Of a stretch of DNA of 64,000 bases, positions 25,878 to 34,642 are shown one piece after another (position 1 is the first letter of the stretch; each line of letters begins with the position of its first letter). Source of the DNA: C-114 sp963719285. GTDB lineage: Bacteria; Chloroflexota; Limnocylindria; Limnocylindrales; CSP1-4. The position numbers and the translations under genes are program-made. The notes beneath the pieces were generated by a model, which did not search any database, had not been told where the DNA came from, and saw nothing but the letters and a program-made list of their open reading frames with translations. The stretch covers positions 1,550,001 to 1,614,000 of the forward strand of contig CAVRBO010000001.1 of assembly GCA_963719285.1 (NCBI GenBank), in the 5' to 3' direction.

Positions 25878-26261
25878 ATGCACCGCCGATCCACTCCGGC
25901 CGTCGCCGGCATCGCGCTGGTCGTCCTGGCCATCGTCGCCGCGTGCTCCGCTCCGACCGCAGCGCATTGGTCGGACGATGGCATCCACCTCGTCGACGGG
26001 TACTGGATCCTCGAGGAACACCCTTGCGAGGTCACTGCCGACGGGTGCCTTGACGAGGTTCGGGCGGCCGAACTGAGCATGGACATCCCCGCCGAAAGCG
26101 TCGCTGGCGCGGCGACTGCCGTCATCCCGAGCCACTGGACTCGCGCCGACGGTCAGACGATCGTCATCCTCGCCACCACGCAGCGGAACTTCGTCGTCTC
26201 CACTTGGTGGACGGGACGCGCCGGGTCATCGTGTATGGATGCGGCGGTATCTCCGTTGTGA
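25878..26261 (+). CDS. Putative lipoprotein of unknown function
   Basis: A 127-residue protein with a lipoprotein signal: Arg-rich start, core VAGIALVVLAIVA, and lipobox VAAC with Cys at about residue 23. The rest is not recognised; three more cysteines (HPCEVTADGC, SSCMD) could form disulfides. The codon pattern is less GC-biased than its neighbours and the C-terminus ends abruptly, so it may be recently acquired or partly decayed. The following 160 bases to the aldehyde dehydrogenase contain nothing I can name. Confidence 0.55.
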   Translation: MHRRSTPAVAGIALVVLAIVAACSAPTAAHWSDDGIHLVDGYWILEEHPCEVTADGCLDEVRAAELSMDIPAESVAGAATAVIPSHWTRADGQTIVILATTQRNFVVSTWWTGRAGSSCMDAAVSPL

Positions 26262-26421
26262 ACGGATCCCAGTCCCGACCTTGTGGCGCATACACCGACG
26301 ATACCTACGAAGTCGGGCATTCCCCGATCCCGTAGCTTCCGGGGGTTGTCGCACGACGCTCGCGGGACGGCGGAGCGGATTGGCCCAGCGCCCCGTGGGC
26401 ACAGTCCCGAGCGATGTCCGA

Positions 26422-27909
26422 TCAGCCGCCTTTCGCGAGCTCGATCCAGATCGTCTTGAGCTCGGTGTACTGGTCGTGGGCGTGGAGCGACTTGTCGTGA
26501 CCGCCGAAGCCTGACTGCTTGTAGCCTCCGAACGGCGTCGTCATGTCGCCCTCGGCATAGCAGTTGACGCCCACGATCCCGGCCCGGATCCGGCGGGCGA
26601 CGCGGTGAGCGACGTTGAGGTCCTGGGTGTAGAGGGAGGCCGCGAGGCCGTACTGGGTGTCGTTGGCGAGCGCGACCGCCTCGTCTTCCGTGTCGAACGG
26701 GACGACCGCCAGGACCGGCCCGAAGATCTCCTCCTGGGCGATCCGCATGTCGTTGCGGACGCCGTCGAAGATGGTCGGCTGGACGAAGTAGCCGCCGGTC
26801 TCCTCGAGGACCCGGTCGCCGCCCACCGCGACGCGGGCACCCTCCTCGCGGCCGACCCCGATGTACCCGAGGACCCGCTCCATGTGCCCCCGCGAGATGA
26901 GCGGCCCGACCCGCGTCGCGGGTTCGCGTGGGTCGCCCACGACCCATTTGGCGGTCTCGGCGACGAGCCGCTCGACGAGTGCGTCGCGGAGGCTGCGGTG
27001 GACGATCAGGCGCGACCCGGCGCTGCAGTTCTCACCCATGTTCCAGAAGATCGCCGAGGCCACGGACTCGGCGATGGGGTCGAGGTCGCCGGCGTGGGCC
27101 ATGATCACCTGGGGGCTCTTGCCGCCGAGCTCGAGCAGGACACGCTTGAGGTTCGTGTCGGCCGCGTGGTGGAGGAACGACCGGCCGACCTCGGTCGAGC
27201 CGGTGAACGCCACGAGGTCGACACCCGGATGGCGCCCGATCGCCTCGCCGACGACCGAACCCGGGCCGGGCACGACGTTGAGGACGCCGGCCGGCAGGCC
27301 GGCCTCGGCCCCGAGCTCGGCCATCCGGAGCAGGCTCAGGGATGTCTGCTGGGCCGGCTTGATGACGACCGTGTTGCCGGTCGCGAGCGCAGGTCCGAGC
27401 TTCCAGGCGGCCATGAGCGCCGGGTAGTTCCAGGGGATCACCGCACCGACGACGCCGATCGGCTCGCGCACGACCATCGCGACCCGGTCCGGCCCGACCG
27501 GGGCGACCTCGCCGTACAGCTTGTCGATCGCCTCGGCATGCCAGCGGATGCAATCGGAGGTCTGCGGGATGTCGACCTCGAGACAGTCGCTGAGCGGCTT
27601 GCCCGCATCGAGGGTCTCGGTCATCGCCAGCTCGGAGGCGTTGGCGTCGATGAGGTCGGCGAAGCGGATGAGGATCGCCTTGCGCTCGACCGGGGTCAGC
27701 CGCGACCACGGTCCCTCGAAGGCTTCCCGGGCCGCCCGGACAGCCCGGTCCACGTCGGTCGCGTCGCAGGCGGCGACCTCCGCGAGCGGCCGGCCGGTGG
27801 CCGGGTTCTCGGACGTCGCGCGACGGCCGGACGACGCCGGGACGAAGGCGCCGTCGATGAACGCGTCGGTCCGGAACGCGATGCCGATCGGCGGCTCCCC
27901 TATGGTCAT
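26422..27909 (-). CDS. NAD(P)-dependent aldehyde dehydrogenase (PuuC/BetB-like)
   Basis: A 495-residue aldehyde dehydrogenase. Catalytic Glu in LLELGGKSPQ, nucleophile Cys in GENCSAGSR, nucleotide-binding FTGSTEVGR and the oxyanion Asn in VIPWNYPALMA are all present; EIFGPVLAV and PFGGYKQSGFGG close the domain. It resembles gamma-glutamyl-aminobutyraldehyde and betaine-aldehyde dehydrogenases; exact substrate is open. Its ATG overlaps the msrB stop by four bases, so the two are co-translated. The upstream GMC oxidoreductase could supply an aldehyde. Confidence 0.88.
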   Translation of the reverse strand: MTIGEPPIGIAFRTDAFIDGAFVPASSGRRATSENPATGRPLAEVAACDATDVDRAVRAAREAFEGPWSRLTPVERKAILIRFADLIDANASELAMTETLDAGKPLSDCLEVDIPQTSDCIRWHAEAIDKLYGEVAPVGPDRVAMVVREPIGVVGAVIPWNYPALMAAWKLGPALATGNTVVIKPAQQTSLSLLRMAELGAEAGLPAGVLNVVPGPGSVVGEAIGRHPGVDLVAFTGSTEVGRSFLHHAADTNLKRVLLELGGKSPQVIMAHAGDLDPIAESVASAIFWNMGENCSAGSRLIVHRSLRDALVERLVAETAKWVVGDPREPATRVGPLISRGHMERVLGYIGVGREEGARVAVGGDRVLEETGGYFVQPTIFDGVRNDMRIAQEEIFGPVLAVVPFDTEDEAVALANDTQYGLAASLYTQDLNVAHRVARRIRAGIVGVNCYAEGDMTTPFGGYKQSGFGGHDKSLHAHDQYTELKTIWIELAKGG

Positions 27910-28334
27910 GCGTTCGAGCCTTCGGACGGGTTCGCCGCGCCGGCCTCGCGCGGCTCGAAGTCGAGCGACGCCGAGTTGATGCAGTAGCGCATCCCGGTGG
28001 GGCGCGGACCGTCGGGGAAGAGATGGCCGAGATGCGCTCCGCACGAGGCGCACACGACCTCGGTCCGGTCCATCCCGTACGAGCGGTCCTCGCGGGCGAT
28101 CACCCGGCCCTGCTCCAGGACGTCGAAGAAGCTCGGCCAGCCCGTCCCCGAGTCGAACTTCGTCGCCGAGTCGAAGAGCGGTGCGGCGCACACGACGCAG
28201 CGATACGAACCGTTCGCGTGCTGGTCCCAGAGCGCCCCGGTGAACGGCGGCTCGGTGGCGGCCTCCTGGGTCACCGCGTACTGGAGCGGGGTGAGCTTCG
28301 TCCGCAGGGCTTCGCGGTCTGTGGCGTTCGGCAT
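27906..28334 (-). CDS. msrB: Peptide-methionine (R)-S-oxide reductase
   Basis: MsrB reduces methionine-R-sulfoxide in proteins. The 142-residue chain has two zinc CxxC pairs (CVVCAAPLF and CASCGAHLG), the substrate block FDSGTGWPSF, and the catalytic Cys in RYCINSASLDF. The ATG is preceded by AAAGGA. Upstream a TACACT box at 28383-28388 gives a leader of about 40 bases that contains a seven-pair hairpin (28350-28369) just before the ribosome site. Followed by aldehyde dehydrogenase in a four-base overlap. Confidence 0.95.
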   Translation of the reverse strand: MPNATDREALRTKLTPLQYAVTQEAATEPPFTGALWDQHANGSYRCVVCAAPLFDSATKFDSGTGWPSFFDVLEQGRVIAREDRSYGMDRTEVVCASCGAHLGHLFPDGPRPTGMRYCINSASLDFEPREAGAANPSEGSNA

Positions 28335-28349
28335 GATGACGTCCTTTCA

Positions 28350-28388
28350 GCGGATCCCGGGTGATCCGCAGGTGCTCCCTCGAGTGTA
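28350..28388 (-). promoter_or_regulatory. msrB promoter and leader hairpin
   Basis: On the minus strand TACACT (28383-28388) is a good -10 box. GCGGATC (28350-28356) pairs with GATCCGC (28363-28369) across a six-base loop, ending one base before the AAAGG ribosome site region. It could act as the modB terminator or modulate msrB translation. No clear -35 was found. Confidence 0.4.
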
Positions 28389-28420
28389 TCCAGCGGCCCA
28401 GTCCGTGCATCGGGAACCCA

Positions 28421-29266
28421 TCATCCGATCGCCCGCAGGTCGACGACCCGGCCCCAGTGGAGCGCCCGGACAGCGACGAGGACCCCGAACGCGGCGATCA
28501 CCAGGATCGCCGCTGCGGCCACCGATGCGTCCAGGTCGCCGCCCTGGAACTCGCCGTACACGACGAGTGGCAAGGTCGCGGTCTTCCCCTCGACGTTGCC
28601 GGCGAACATGATCGTGGCCCCGAACTCGCCGAGCGACCGGGCCCAGCTCATCACGAGGCCCGCGGCGAGCGCCGTCCCGGCCAGGGGGACGGTGATCCGC
28701 CGGAACAGCTGGAGCTCGGACGCGCCATCGACCCGGGCCGCGTCCTCAAGGTCGTGGTCCACCGCCGCGATGCCGGTCCGCGCGGAGCGGACGAAGAACG
28801 GCGCCGACACGAAGGTCTGGGCCAGGATGACGGCCAGGGTCGTGAACGGGATCTCCAGGCCGACCGCATCGAGCGGGCCGCCGAGGAAGCCCCGCCGGCC
28901 GAGAACCAGCAGGAGCGCCAGCCCCGCCACGGACGGCGGGAGCACGATGGGCAGGTCGATCAGCGCCTCCACCCAGCCCGAGCCGCGGAATGGGCGCCGG
29001 GCGAGGAGGATCGCCAGCGGCAGGCCGAACGCGACCGTGAGGACCAGGCTCACGGCGGTCGTCGCCAGGCTCAGGACGAGGGCGTCGAGGACGACTCTCG
29101 CCGTCAGGGCGCGCGCCAGCGACCCGTCGAGGAGCGCCCGGAGGACGAGCCCGGCCACGGGCAGGGCGAGGAACAGCCCCGACAGGCCGGCCAGGCCGAC
29201 CAGCGACCGCCAGCCCCAGCCACGGCCCGGGGGCATCCTGTCTCGGGTCCGACTCGCGGTTCTCAC
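28421..29266 (-). CDS. modB: Molybdate ABC transporter permease ModB
   Basis: A 281-residue permease with about five transmembrane helices. The binding-protein-dependent permease EAA loop reads EDAARVDGASELQLFRRITVPLA, and SWARSLGEFGATIMFAGN is the ModB/CysW-type signature close to the C-terminus. It transports molybdate (possibly tungstate). The GTG at 29266 begins two bases after the modA stop; ATG at 29236 is the alternative. The usual ATPase modC does not follow; msrB does. Confidence 0.92.
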   Translation of the reverse strand: MRTASRTRDRMPPGRGWGWRSLVGLAGLSGLFLALPVAGLVLRALLDGSLARALTARVVLDALVLSLATTAVSLVLTVAFGLPLAILLARRPFRGSGWVEALIDLPIVLPPSVAGLALLLVLGRRGFLGGPLDAVGLEIPFTTLAVILAQTFVSAPFFVRSARTGIAAVDHDLEDAARVDGASELQLFRRITVPLAGTALAAGLVMSWARSLGEFGATIMFAGNVEGKTATLPLVVYGEFQGGDLDASVAAAAILVIAAFGVLVAVRALHWGRVVDLRAIG

Positions 29267-29268
29267 GT

Positions 29269-30096
29269 TCAGGACGGCGCCAGGAATCCGAAGCCGGCGA
29301 GGATCGCCCGACCCTCCGGCCCGGCGAACCACGCCAGGAACGCCGCGGCGGCGGCCTGGTTCGACGACCCTTTCACGATCACGCCGCTGTACGTGGCGGG
29401 CACGTTGGCCGTCGGGGGCACGCCGATCGTCGAGACCCTGGTCGAGGTCCTGGCGTCGGTCACGTACACGATCGCCGCGTCGCCCTCATCGAGCTCGACC
29501 TTGGCCACGACCGCGGCGACGTTGTCCTCCTTCGACGCGATGTTCGCCGCGTACTTCGCCACGAAGTCGGCGGGGTAGCCGGGCTCCCTGGCCAGGTTCG
29601 CGACCAGCTGGTCGGCGTACTTCGTGATCGGCACGGCGTCACCGGCGGCGATGACCTTGACGCCCGGCCTGACGAGGTCGGCCGGCGACGTGATGCCGGC
29701 CGGGTTGGCGGACGGGACGATGACCGTGAGCAGGTTTCCCGCGAACGTCGTCGGTGCACCAGCCGCGAGGCCCATGTCGACGAGCTTCTGCGGGTTCGTC
29801 GTGTCGGCCGACAGGAAGACATCGGCCGGGGCACCCTGCTCGATCTTGGTCTCGAGCGCCGACGACGAGTCGGTCGAGATGGACAGCGTCGCCCCGCGGT
29901 ACGCGGTCTCGTAGGCGGTCCTGGCCTTGCCGAGCACCGCCGTCAGCGACGCGGCGCCGTAGATCGTGAGGCTGGCTCCGGGAACGGAGCCAGGCACGGC
30001 CGTCCGGGCCGCGGTCGGCGCCGGCGACGCGCCGGTCGAGCACGCGACCAAGGCGATGGCGAGCGTCGGAACGAGCCCGCCCAGACGGGACCTCAC
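29269..30096 (-). CDS. modA: Molybdate-binding lipoprotein ModA
   Basis: A 275-residue substrate-binding protein. Lipobox VACS gives a lipidated Cys at about residue 19. The ModA pattern is complete: LTIYGAASLTAVLGKA, STDSSSALETKIEQGAPADVFLSAD (oxyanion-binding serines), AVPITKYADQ, and YVTDARTS near the end with FLAWFAGPEGRAILAGFGF. GTG start in a GTGA overlap with the regulator stop. Supplies Mo for enzymes such as formate dehydrogenase. Confidence 0.95.
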   Translation of the reverse strand: MRSRLGGLVPTLAIALVACSTGASPAPTAARTAVPGSVPGASLTIYGAASLTAVLGKARTAYETAYRGATLSISTDSSSALETKIEQGAPADVFLSADTTNPQKLVDMGLAAGAPTTFAGNLLTVIVPSANPAGITSPADLVRPGVKVIAAGDAVPITKYADQLVANLAREPGYPADFVAKYAANIASKEDNVAAVVAKVELDEGDAAIVYVTDARTSTRVSTIGVPPTANVPATYSGVIVKGSSNQAAAAAFLAWFAGPEGRAILAGFGFLAPS

Positions 30097-30560
30097 GACC
30101 GCGTCTCCTTGGACGAGGGGATCTCGACGACGACGTTGGTGGCCTTCACGACCCCGACGACCTCATCGCCGACGCGCAGGTCCATGTCGTCGATCGCCTC
30201 GGCGGTCATGAGGCTGACCATCCGATGCGGTCCGGCCTGGATCTCGACGACGGCCGCGACGGTGTCGCGGACGATGCTGGTGACCAGGCCGGGGAACCGG
30301 TTGCGAGCGGACTGGGCGACGATCGGTCGGTCCGCGGCGTCGCGCCGGCGGTCCCGGAGGAGGCGCGACACCTCGGCGATGGGGACGAGGCGCTGGCCCC
30401 CCGTCGACCGCGTCGTGTGCAGCCGGCCATCGGCCTCCCAGCGCCGGAGCGTCTCGACCGTCACGCCGAGCATCTCGGCGGCCTGGCCCACCCGCAACGG
30501 CGCGACCTCCTCGTCCGGGTCGGGCGCGGAGTTCGTAAAGGGCGGTTCCTCGGCCGTCAT
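30093..30560 (-). CDS. MerR-type HTH regulator with molybdate-binding TOBE domain
   Basis: A 155-residue protein: a MerR-type helix-turn-helix (LRVGQAAEMLGVTVETLRRWEADGRL) followed by a TOBE/Mop domain (GLVTSIVRDTVAAVVEIQAG ... MDLRVGDEVVGVVKATNVVVEI), the fold that binds molybdate in ModE, ModC and Mop proteins. It is the first gene of the mod unit and overlaps modA, so it is the likely molybdate-responsive regulator or intracellular Mo buffer. GATAAT at 30569-30574 stands eight bases before the ATG, giving an almost leaderless message. Confidence 0.88.
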   Translation of the reverse strand: MTAEEPPFTNSAPDPDEEVAPLRVGQAAEMLGVTVETLRRWEADGRLHTTRSTGGQRLVPIAEVSRLLRDRRRDAADRPIVAQSARNRFPGLVTSIVRDTVAAVVEIQAGPHRMVSLMTAEAIDDMDLRVGDEVVGVVKATNVVVEIPSSKETRS

Positions 30561-30632
30561 ACCGCTGGATTATCGGCACGCCACCGTGGAATGTCTAGGG
30601 ATGAGGGTGAGGGCCTGTAGCCCCGCGCTGGC

Positions 30633-31403
30633 TCAGGTGTGGGTGAAGAAGAGCTGGAGCTCCATCGTCCCGTGGTCGTCGATCGAGAGGACCTTGAAGG
30701 AGTCGGGCTTCTGTATCGAGTAGTCGGCGAACGCGATGGGCAGGGAACCGCTGACCACGATCGTCGAGCCGGATAGCTTGGCCTTGAGCGCGACCTCGAC
30801 GTCCCTGGTCACGCCATGGAGCGTCAGCTGACCGCTCGCCGTGACCGAGATCTCCTTGCCGTCCGCCGGCACCGTCCCCAGGTCGATCGGGGAGGTGAGC
30901 TTGAACGTCGCCGCGGGGAACTGGCTGAACTGGATGCCGTTGTTGCGGAGCTGGTTGTCGCGCTGGGAGTCGTCGCTCTGGAGGGCCGTCAAGTCGGCGC
31001 TGATATCGACCGCCGTGACCTTCGTCCCCACGATCGTCAGCGATCCGGAGACCTTGGGGGTGCGCCCCACGGCCGTGTTCGCGCCGATCCCGGCGAGCTG
31101 CTCCTGGACGCGGTAGCCGACGAAGTTGCCGCTCGTGTCACTGACGTCGGTGAACGTCCCGATCGAAGTGTCGATGTTCCACGTCCCGTCGAGGCTGGTG
31201 AGCGGCACGCTCGACACGTCCCCCGAGACCCCGGGGACGGGCGGCAAGGTGGCGTCGGCCACCGCGGCGGGTCCCGCCGGGCGCAGGAACAGGTACCAGA
31301 TCCCGTAGCCGCCGGCGATGAGCGCGGCGACGACCAAGATGGCGATGAGGTAGACGAGCGGGCTGCGCCCCGAGCCGGTTGCCGTGGCGGGCTGTCTGGA
31401 CAT
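30633..31403 (-). CDS. YceI family protein, membrane-anchored
   Basis: A 256-residue protein. One N-terminal transmembrane helix (LVYLIAILVVAALIAGGYGIWYLF) anchors an extracytoplasmic lipocalin-like YceI domain (about 75-256): GTWNIDTSIGTFTDVS, GSLTIVGTKVTAVDISADLTAL, FKLTSPIDLG and GQLTLHGVTRDVEVAL are the family blocks. YceI proteins bind isoprenoid or other lipids. ATG at 31403 has AGGGAGA upstream and a TACCAT box at 31439-31444, so the gene has its own leadered promoter. Confidence 0.9.
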   Translation of the reverse strand: MSRQPATATGSGRSPLVYLIAILVVAALIAGGYGIWYLFLRPAGPAAVADATLPPVPGVSGDVSSVPLTSLDGTWNIDTSIGTFTDVSDTSGNFVGYRVQEQLAGIGANTAVGRTPKVSGSLTIVGTKVTAVDISADLTALQSDDSQRDNQLRNNGIQFSQFPAATFKLTSPIDLGTVPADGKEISVTASGQLTLHGVTRDVEVALKAKLSGSTIVVSGSLPIAFADYSIQKPDSFKVLSIDDHGTMELQLFFTHT

Positions 31404-31622
31404 CGTGAGCGGTCTCCCTGAAGCGCATCGGGTCGGGCATGGTACGCCGTGGCCACGGATCCGGCCTCCCCGGCCGGGCGGACCCCCCCGACCGCTGAGC
31501 CGATCGCGGCGCGGACCCACGTGCGGGGAGGAGGAGCCGCACGAGGGTCGCGACCGCTACCGACACTCTGGCTTCCGTCCCTTTCGGAACTGTTACCGCC
31601 CCGTCGCGCTCTCAGGAACGCC

Positions 31623-32918
31623 TCAGGCTGACGGCGGGTCCGAGGGCACGGTCCGCGCCGGAGGGCGGGTCGTCGACTCGCGCGGACCGGCGAACGCCCG
31701 CGGCCAGCTGACGGTCATCCGGGCCCCGCCGGCAGGAGCGCCGGCCACCCGCCACTGGCCACCGGTCGCCCGGACGATCGCGTCGGCGATCGCGAGACCG
31801 AGCCCCGCGCCGCTCGTGGCATCGGTCGCCCGGTGGAAACGGTCGAAGATGCGGTCGCGTTCGGCCTCGGGAATCCCCGGGCCGGCGTCGTCGACGGTCA
31901 GGGCGATGCGATTCCGCTCGGAGGCGACGCTCACCGTCACGGTGCCGCCGTCCGGCGAGTACTTGCAGGCGTTGTCGAGGAGCACGCCGAGCAGCCGGTC
32001 GAGCCACTCCGGTGGGGCGCTGACCACGAGGCTGTCCGGCGGGATACGGAGCTCGAGCGCGAGATGGCGCGTCTCGGCGACGACCCCGAACCGGTCGGCG
32101 GTCTGGGCGGCGAGGACCCCGAGATCGACCGGTTCCGCGTCCGGCTGGGCCTGCGTCGCGTCGAACCGGGCGAGCCAGAGCAGGTCGTCGAGGAGCCGCC
32201 GCATCCGCTGCGACTCGAGATCGACCCGCTGGAATGCCGTGCGATACCAGGTCTCATCTCGCGTCCCGCCGAGGGCGAGGCTCGTCTGCGCCTCGATGAC
32301 GGAGAGAGGCGTCCGCAGCTCGTGCGACGCGTCGGCGGTGAATTCGAGCTGCCTCCGCCGGGCGAGCTCGATCGGTGTCGCCACGCGGCGACCGACCGCG
32401 ACCGCCCCGACGAAGACCGCGATGAGGAGCAGGGGGCCGATCAGCAGCTCGGCCCGGATGACCTGCGACTGGGCCTGGGCGACGCCGTCGAGGGTCTGGG
32501 CCACGACCACGTAGTCGTCTCCCGCGGCTCGTCCCTGGATCCGCACGTCAGTGCCGCCGATCTGCGCATCCTGGGGACCGGTCACGTGCCGGAGGCTGAC
32601 CGGGAGATCGGGGTTCGAGCTGTCGGTCGTGAACACGGCCCCGCCCTCGTCGATGGTCCAGACGAGCAGCCTGGGGCCGTACACCTGGCCCGGCCGGCTC
32701 GGCGCCGGGGGTTCGTAGTGGCCGCCGCCCGGGATGGGCCCGTTGACGTACGACAGGCCGTCGGTCAGCCGGTCGTCGATCTGCTGGGTGAGGTTGCCGG
32801 TGACCAGGACCACGACGGCCAGCGCGACGATGAGATAGGCGAGCCCGACCAGCCCGGTCGCGGCCAGTGCGACGCGGATCGACAGGCGCCGGACGTCGTG
32901 AGTCCGCTCGGCGGTCAC
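31623..32918 (-). CDS. Sensor histidine kinase
   Basis: A 431-residue kinase with two transmembrane helices (about 18-42 and 160-178), a periplasmic loop of 115 residues, H-box ASHELRTPLSVIEAQ, N-box LLDNACKYSPDGG, G1 DDAGPGIP and G2 GAGLGLAIADAI. The GTG start lies in a GTGA overlap with the regulator stop, so kinase and regulator are made together. The tail (about 30 residues, Pro/Ser/Arg-rich) is not conserved. No target operon is obvious; YceI and the mod genes lie downstream on the same strand. Confidence 0.93.
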   Translation of the reverse strand: MTAERTHDVRRLSIRVALAATGLVGLAYLIVALAVVVLVTGNLTQQIDDRLTDGLSYVNGPIPGGGHYEPPAPSRPGQVYGPRLLVWTIDEGGAVFTTDSSNPDLPVSLRHVTGPQDAQIGGTDVRIQGRAAGDDYVVVAQTLDGVAQAQSQVIRAELLIGPLLLIAVFVGAVAVGRRVATPIELARRRQLEFTADASHELRTPLSVIEAQTSLALGGTRDETWYRTAFQRVDLESQRMRRLLDDLLWLARFDATQAQPDAEPVDLGVLAAQTADRFGVVAETRHLALELRIPPDSLVVSAPPEWLDRLLGVLLDNACKYSPDGGTVTVSVASERNRIALTVDDAGPGIPEAERDRIFDRFHRATDATSGAGLGLAIADAIVRATGGQWRVAGAPAGGARMTVSWPRAFAGPRESTTRPPARTVPSDPPSA

Positions 32919-33583
32919 GTCGGCTCCAGGCGATAACCGGCGCCACGGACGGTGACGATCCGGATGCCCGCATTCGGGATCTTCGCCCGGAGCCGGCTCA
33001 TCTGGACGTCGATGGCGTTCGAGCCGAGCGGGTCGGTCTCATCCGCCCAGGCGTGCTCGGCGATCGCCTTGCGATCCACGAGCGCCGGTGACCGGCGCAT
33101 GAGCAACTCGAGGATGAGGTACTCGGTCCCGGTGAGGCTGAGCGGCCGGCCACGAGCCGTGACGACCCGGGTCGCCGGGTCGAGGGCGACCATGCCCAGC
33201 TCGAGCACCGGTCCGTCGACACTCCGCGGACGACGCTGGAGCGCCCGGACCCGGGCGAGCAGCTCTCCGAAGTCGAATGGCTTCACGAGATAGTCGTCGG
33301 CGCCGCTGTCGAGGCCCCGGATCCGGTCGGCCGGCGCGTCGCGGGCGGTGAGCATCAGCATCGCCGTCGGTCGGCGGTGGCTTCGCGCCCAGGCCACGAC
33401 GTCGATGCCCTCAGCACCCGGCATGCGCCAGTCGACGATCGCCACGTCGTACTCGTAGAAGCCGAGCTGGTCGATGGCGTCGTCGCCCCGGTCGACGGTG
33501 TCGACGTGATAGCCGCTGTCGCGGAGGCCGAGCGCGATGACCTCCCGCAGTCCGGGATCGTCTTCGGCCACGAGGATGCGCAT
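32915..33583 (-). CDS. OmpR/PhoB-type response regulator
   Basis: A 222-residue regulator. Receiver: LVAEDDPGLREV, phospho-acceptor Asp in VAIVDWRMPGAEG, Lys in YLVKPFDFGE. Winged-helix C-terminus with SNAIDVQMSRLRAKI and VRGAGYRLEPT. The ATG at 33583 has GGAG eight bases upstream; a longer in-frame ATG at 33646 lacks protein-like sequence. Partner kinase follows with a four-base overlap. Confidence 0.94.
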   Translation of the reverse strand: MRILVAEDDPGLREVIALGLRDSGYHVDTVDRGDDAIDQLGFYEYDVAIVDWRMPGAEGIDVVAWARSHRRPTAMLMLTARDAPADRIRGLDSGADDYLVKPFDFGELLARVRALQRRPRSVDGPVLELGMVALDPATRVVTARGRPLSLTGTEYLILELLMRRSPALVDRKAIAEHAWADETDPLGSNAIDVQMSRLRAKIPNAGIRIVTVRGAGYRLEPT

Positions 33584-33696
33584 CGTCTGCACTCCGGGAT
33601 CGGTTCGGTCATCGGGCAGTGTGACAGTGGGCACGGTAGCGCCCATCGTCGAACCTGGAAGCTTTCTGGCGGATTACGGGAATGACGCCGCCGCCC

Positions 33697-33702
33697 GATA
33701 CT
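33697..33702 (+). promoter_or_regulatory. -10 box (GATACT) upstream of the small ORF and SDR gene
   Basis: GATACT ends six bases before an ATG at 33709, the window's leaderless spacing. It supports the small ORF as the start of the transcription unit. Confidence 0.45.
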
Positions 33703-33708
33703 CCGACC

Positions 33709-33864
33709 ATGAGGATCGTCCAAGCGCTCGCGGTCTCGGCCTGGACTCGCGGGGCTCGCCCGCTCGCACGCACCATCCGGCTGCCCGCCGGCGGCCGGGC
33801 GGCGTCCGATGTCGGGCGGATCGCGGAGCTGGTCGCGCAGAGCGAGGCCGCCGATGCCGGCTGA
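33709..33864 (+). CDS. Small ORF, 51 residues, overlapping the SDR start
   Basis: ATG at 33709 opens 51 codons ending in TGA at 33862-33864; the downstream SDR starts at 33854, inside its last codons. The protein (starting MRIVQALAVSAWTRG) is Arg/Ala-rich with two predicted helices and no recognised family. Support comes from the -10 box six bases before the ATG and from the overlap, which would couple SDR translation. It could be a coupling leader rather than a functional protein. An earlier in-frame ATG at 33682 is less well placed. Confidence 0.4.
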   Translation: MRIVQALAVSAWTRGARPLARTIRLPAGGRAASDVGRIAELVAQSEAADAG

Positions 33865-34564
33865 CCGGGTCGCGCTGATCACGGGAGCCACCGGCGGCCT
33901 CGGGCGGGTCGCCGCCGCCGCGTTCGCGGCCCAGGGCACGAGGCTCGGGCTGGTGGGCACGGACGGCACCCGCCTCCAGTCCGTGGCGGGCGACCTCGGG
34001 CTGGGCCCGGGCTCGTGGGCGGCGGCCGTGGGTGACCTCCGGAACGCGACCGACGCCGCCCGAGTCGTCGCGGAGATCGCCGAGCGGCTCGGCCGGATCG
34101 ATATCGTCCTTCACCTGGTGGGAGGCTGGGCCGGCGGGTCGAAGATCGCCGAGCTCGATCCCGAGGAGATGCGGGCGATGCTGGACCAGCACGTCTGGAC
34201 CACGCTGCACGTCGCCCGGGCGGTCGTCCCGGGGATGATCGAGCGTGGCTGGGGCCGGTTCATCGCGATCTCGTCGACGGTGGCGCTCGAGGGGACGGCG
34301 GGCATGGCCTCGTACGCCGTGGCCAAAGCCGGCGAGGAGGCCCTCCTGCGCACCCTCGCGCGCGAGGTCGCCGGCACCGGCGTGACGGCCAATGTCCTGG
34401 TCGTGCGCAAGATCGACACGGCTCATGAGCGCGACACGGGCCCGAGCGTGAAGAACGCGACCTGGGCGACACCCGAGGAGCTCGTGGCCGCGATGATGTA
34501 CCTCTGTTCGGACCAGGCCTCGGTCGCCAACGGGACGCGGATCCCGCTGACCGGTCGAGGCTGA
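33854..34564 (+). CDS. Short-chain dehydrogenase/reductase (classical SDR)
   Basis: A 236-residue classical SDR. Cofactor motif TGATGGLGRVAAAA, VLHLVGGWAG in place of the usual NNAG, catalytic Ser in AISSTVALEG and Tyr-Lys in YAVAKAG (Y-x3-K). The C-terminus ends SDQASVANGTRIPLTGRG as in 3-oxoacyl reductase-like members. Substrate unknown. The ATG lies within the last codons of the preceding small ORF; no good ribosome site is seen, in line with translational coupling. Confidence 0.85.
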   Translation: MPADRVALITGATGGLGRVAAAAFAAQGTRLGLVGTDGTRLQSVAGDLGLGPGSWAAAVGDLRNATDAARVVAEIAERLGRIDIVLHLVGGWAGGSKIAELDPEEMRAMLDQHVWTTLHVARAVVPGMIERGWGRFIAISSTVALEGTAGMASYAVAKAGEEALLRTLAREVAGTGVTANVLVVRKIDTAHERDTGPSVKNATWATPEELVAAMMYLCSDQASVANGTRIPLTGRG

Positions 34565-34642
34565 TGGGCCGGCCGTATCCTTGGTCCGCTCCCGGCCGAT
34601 CCGTCGGGCCGCCGGGGTCGAGGCGATGAGGGACCTGGCATC

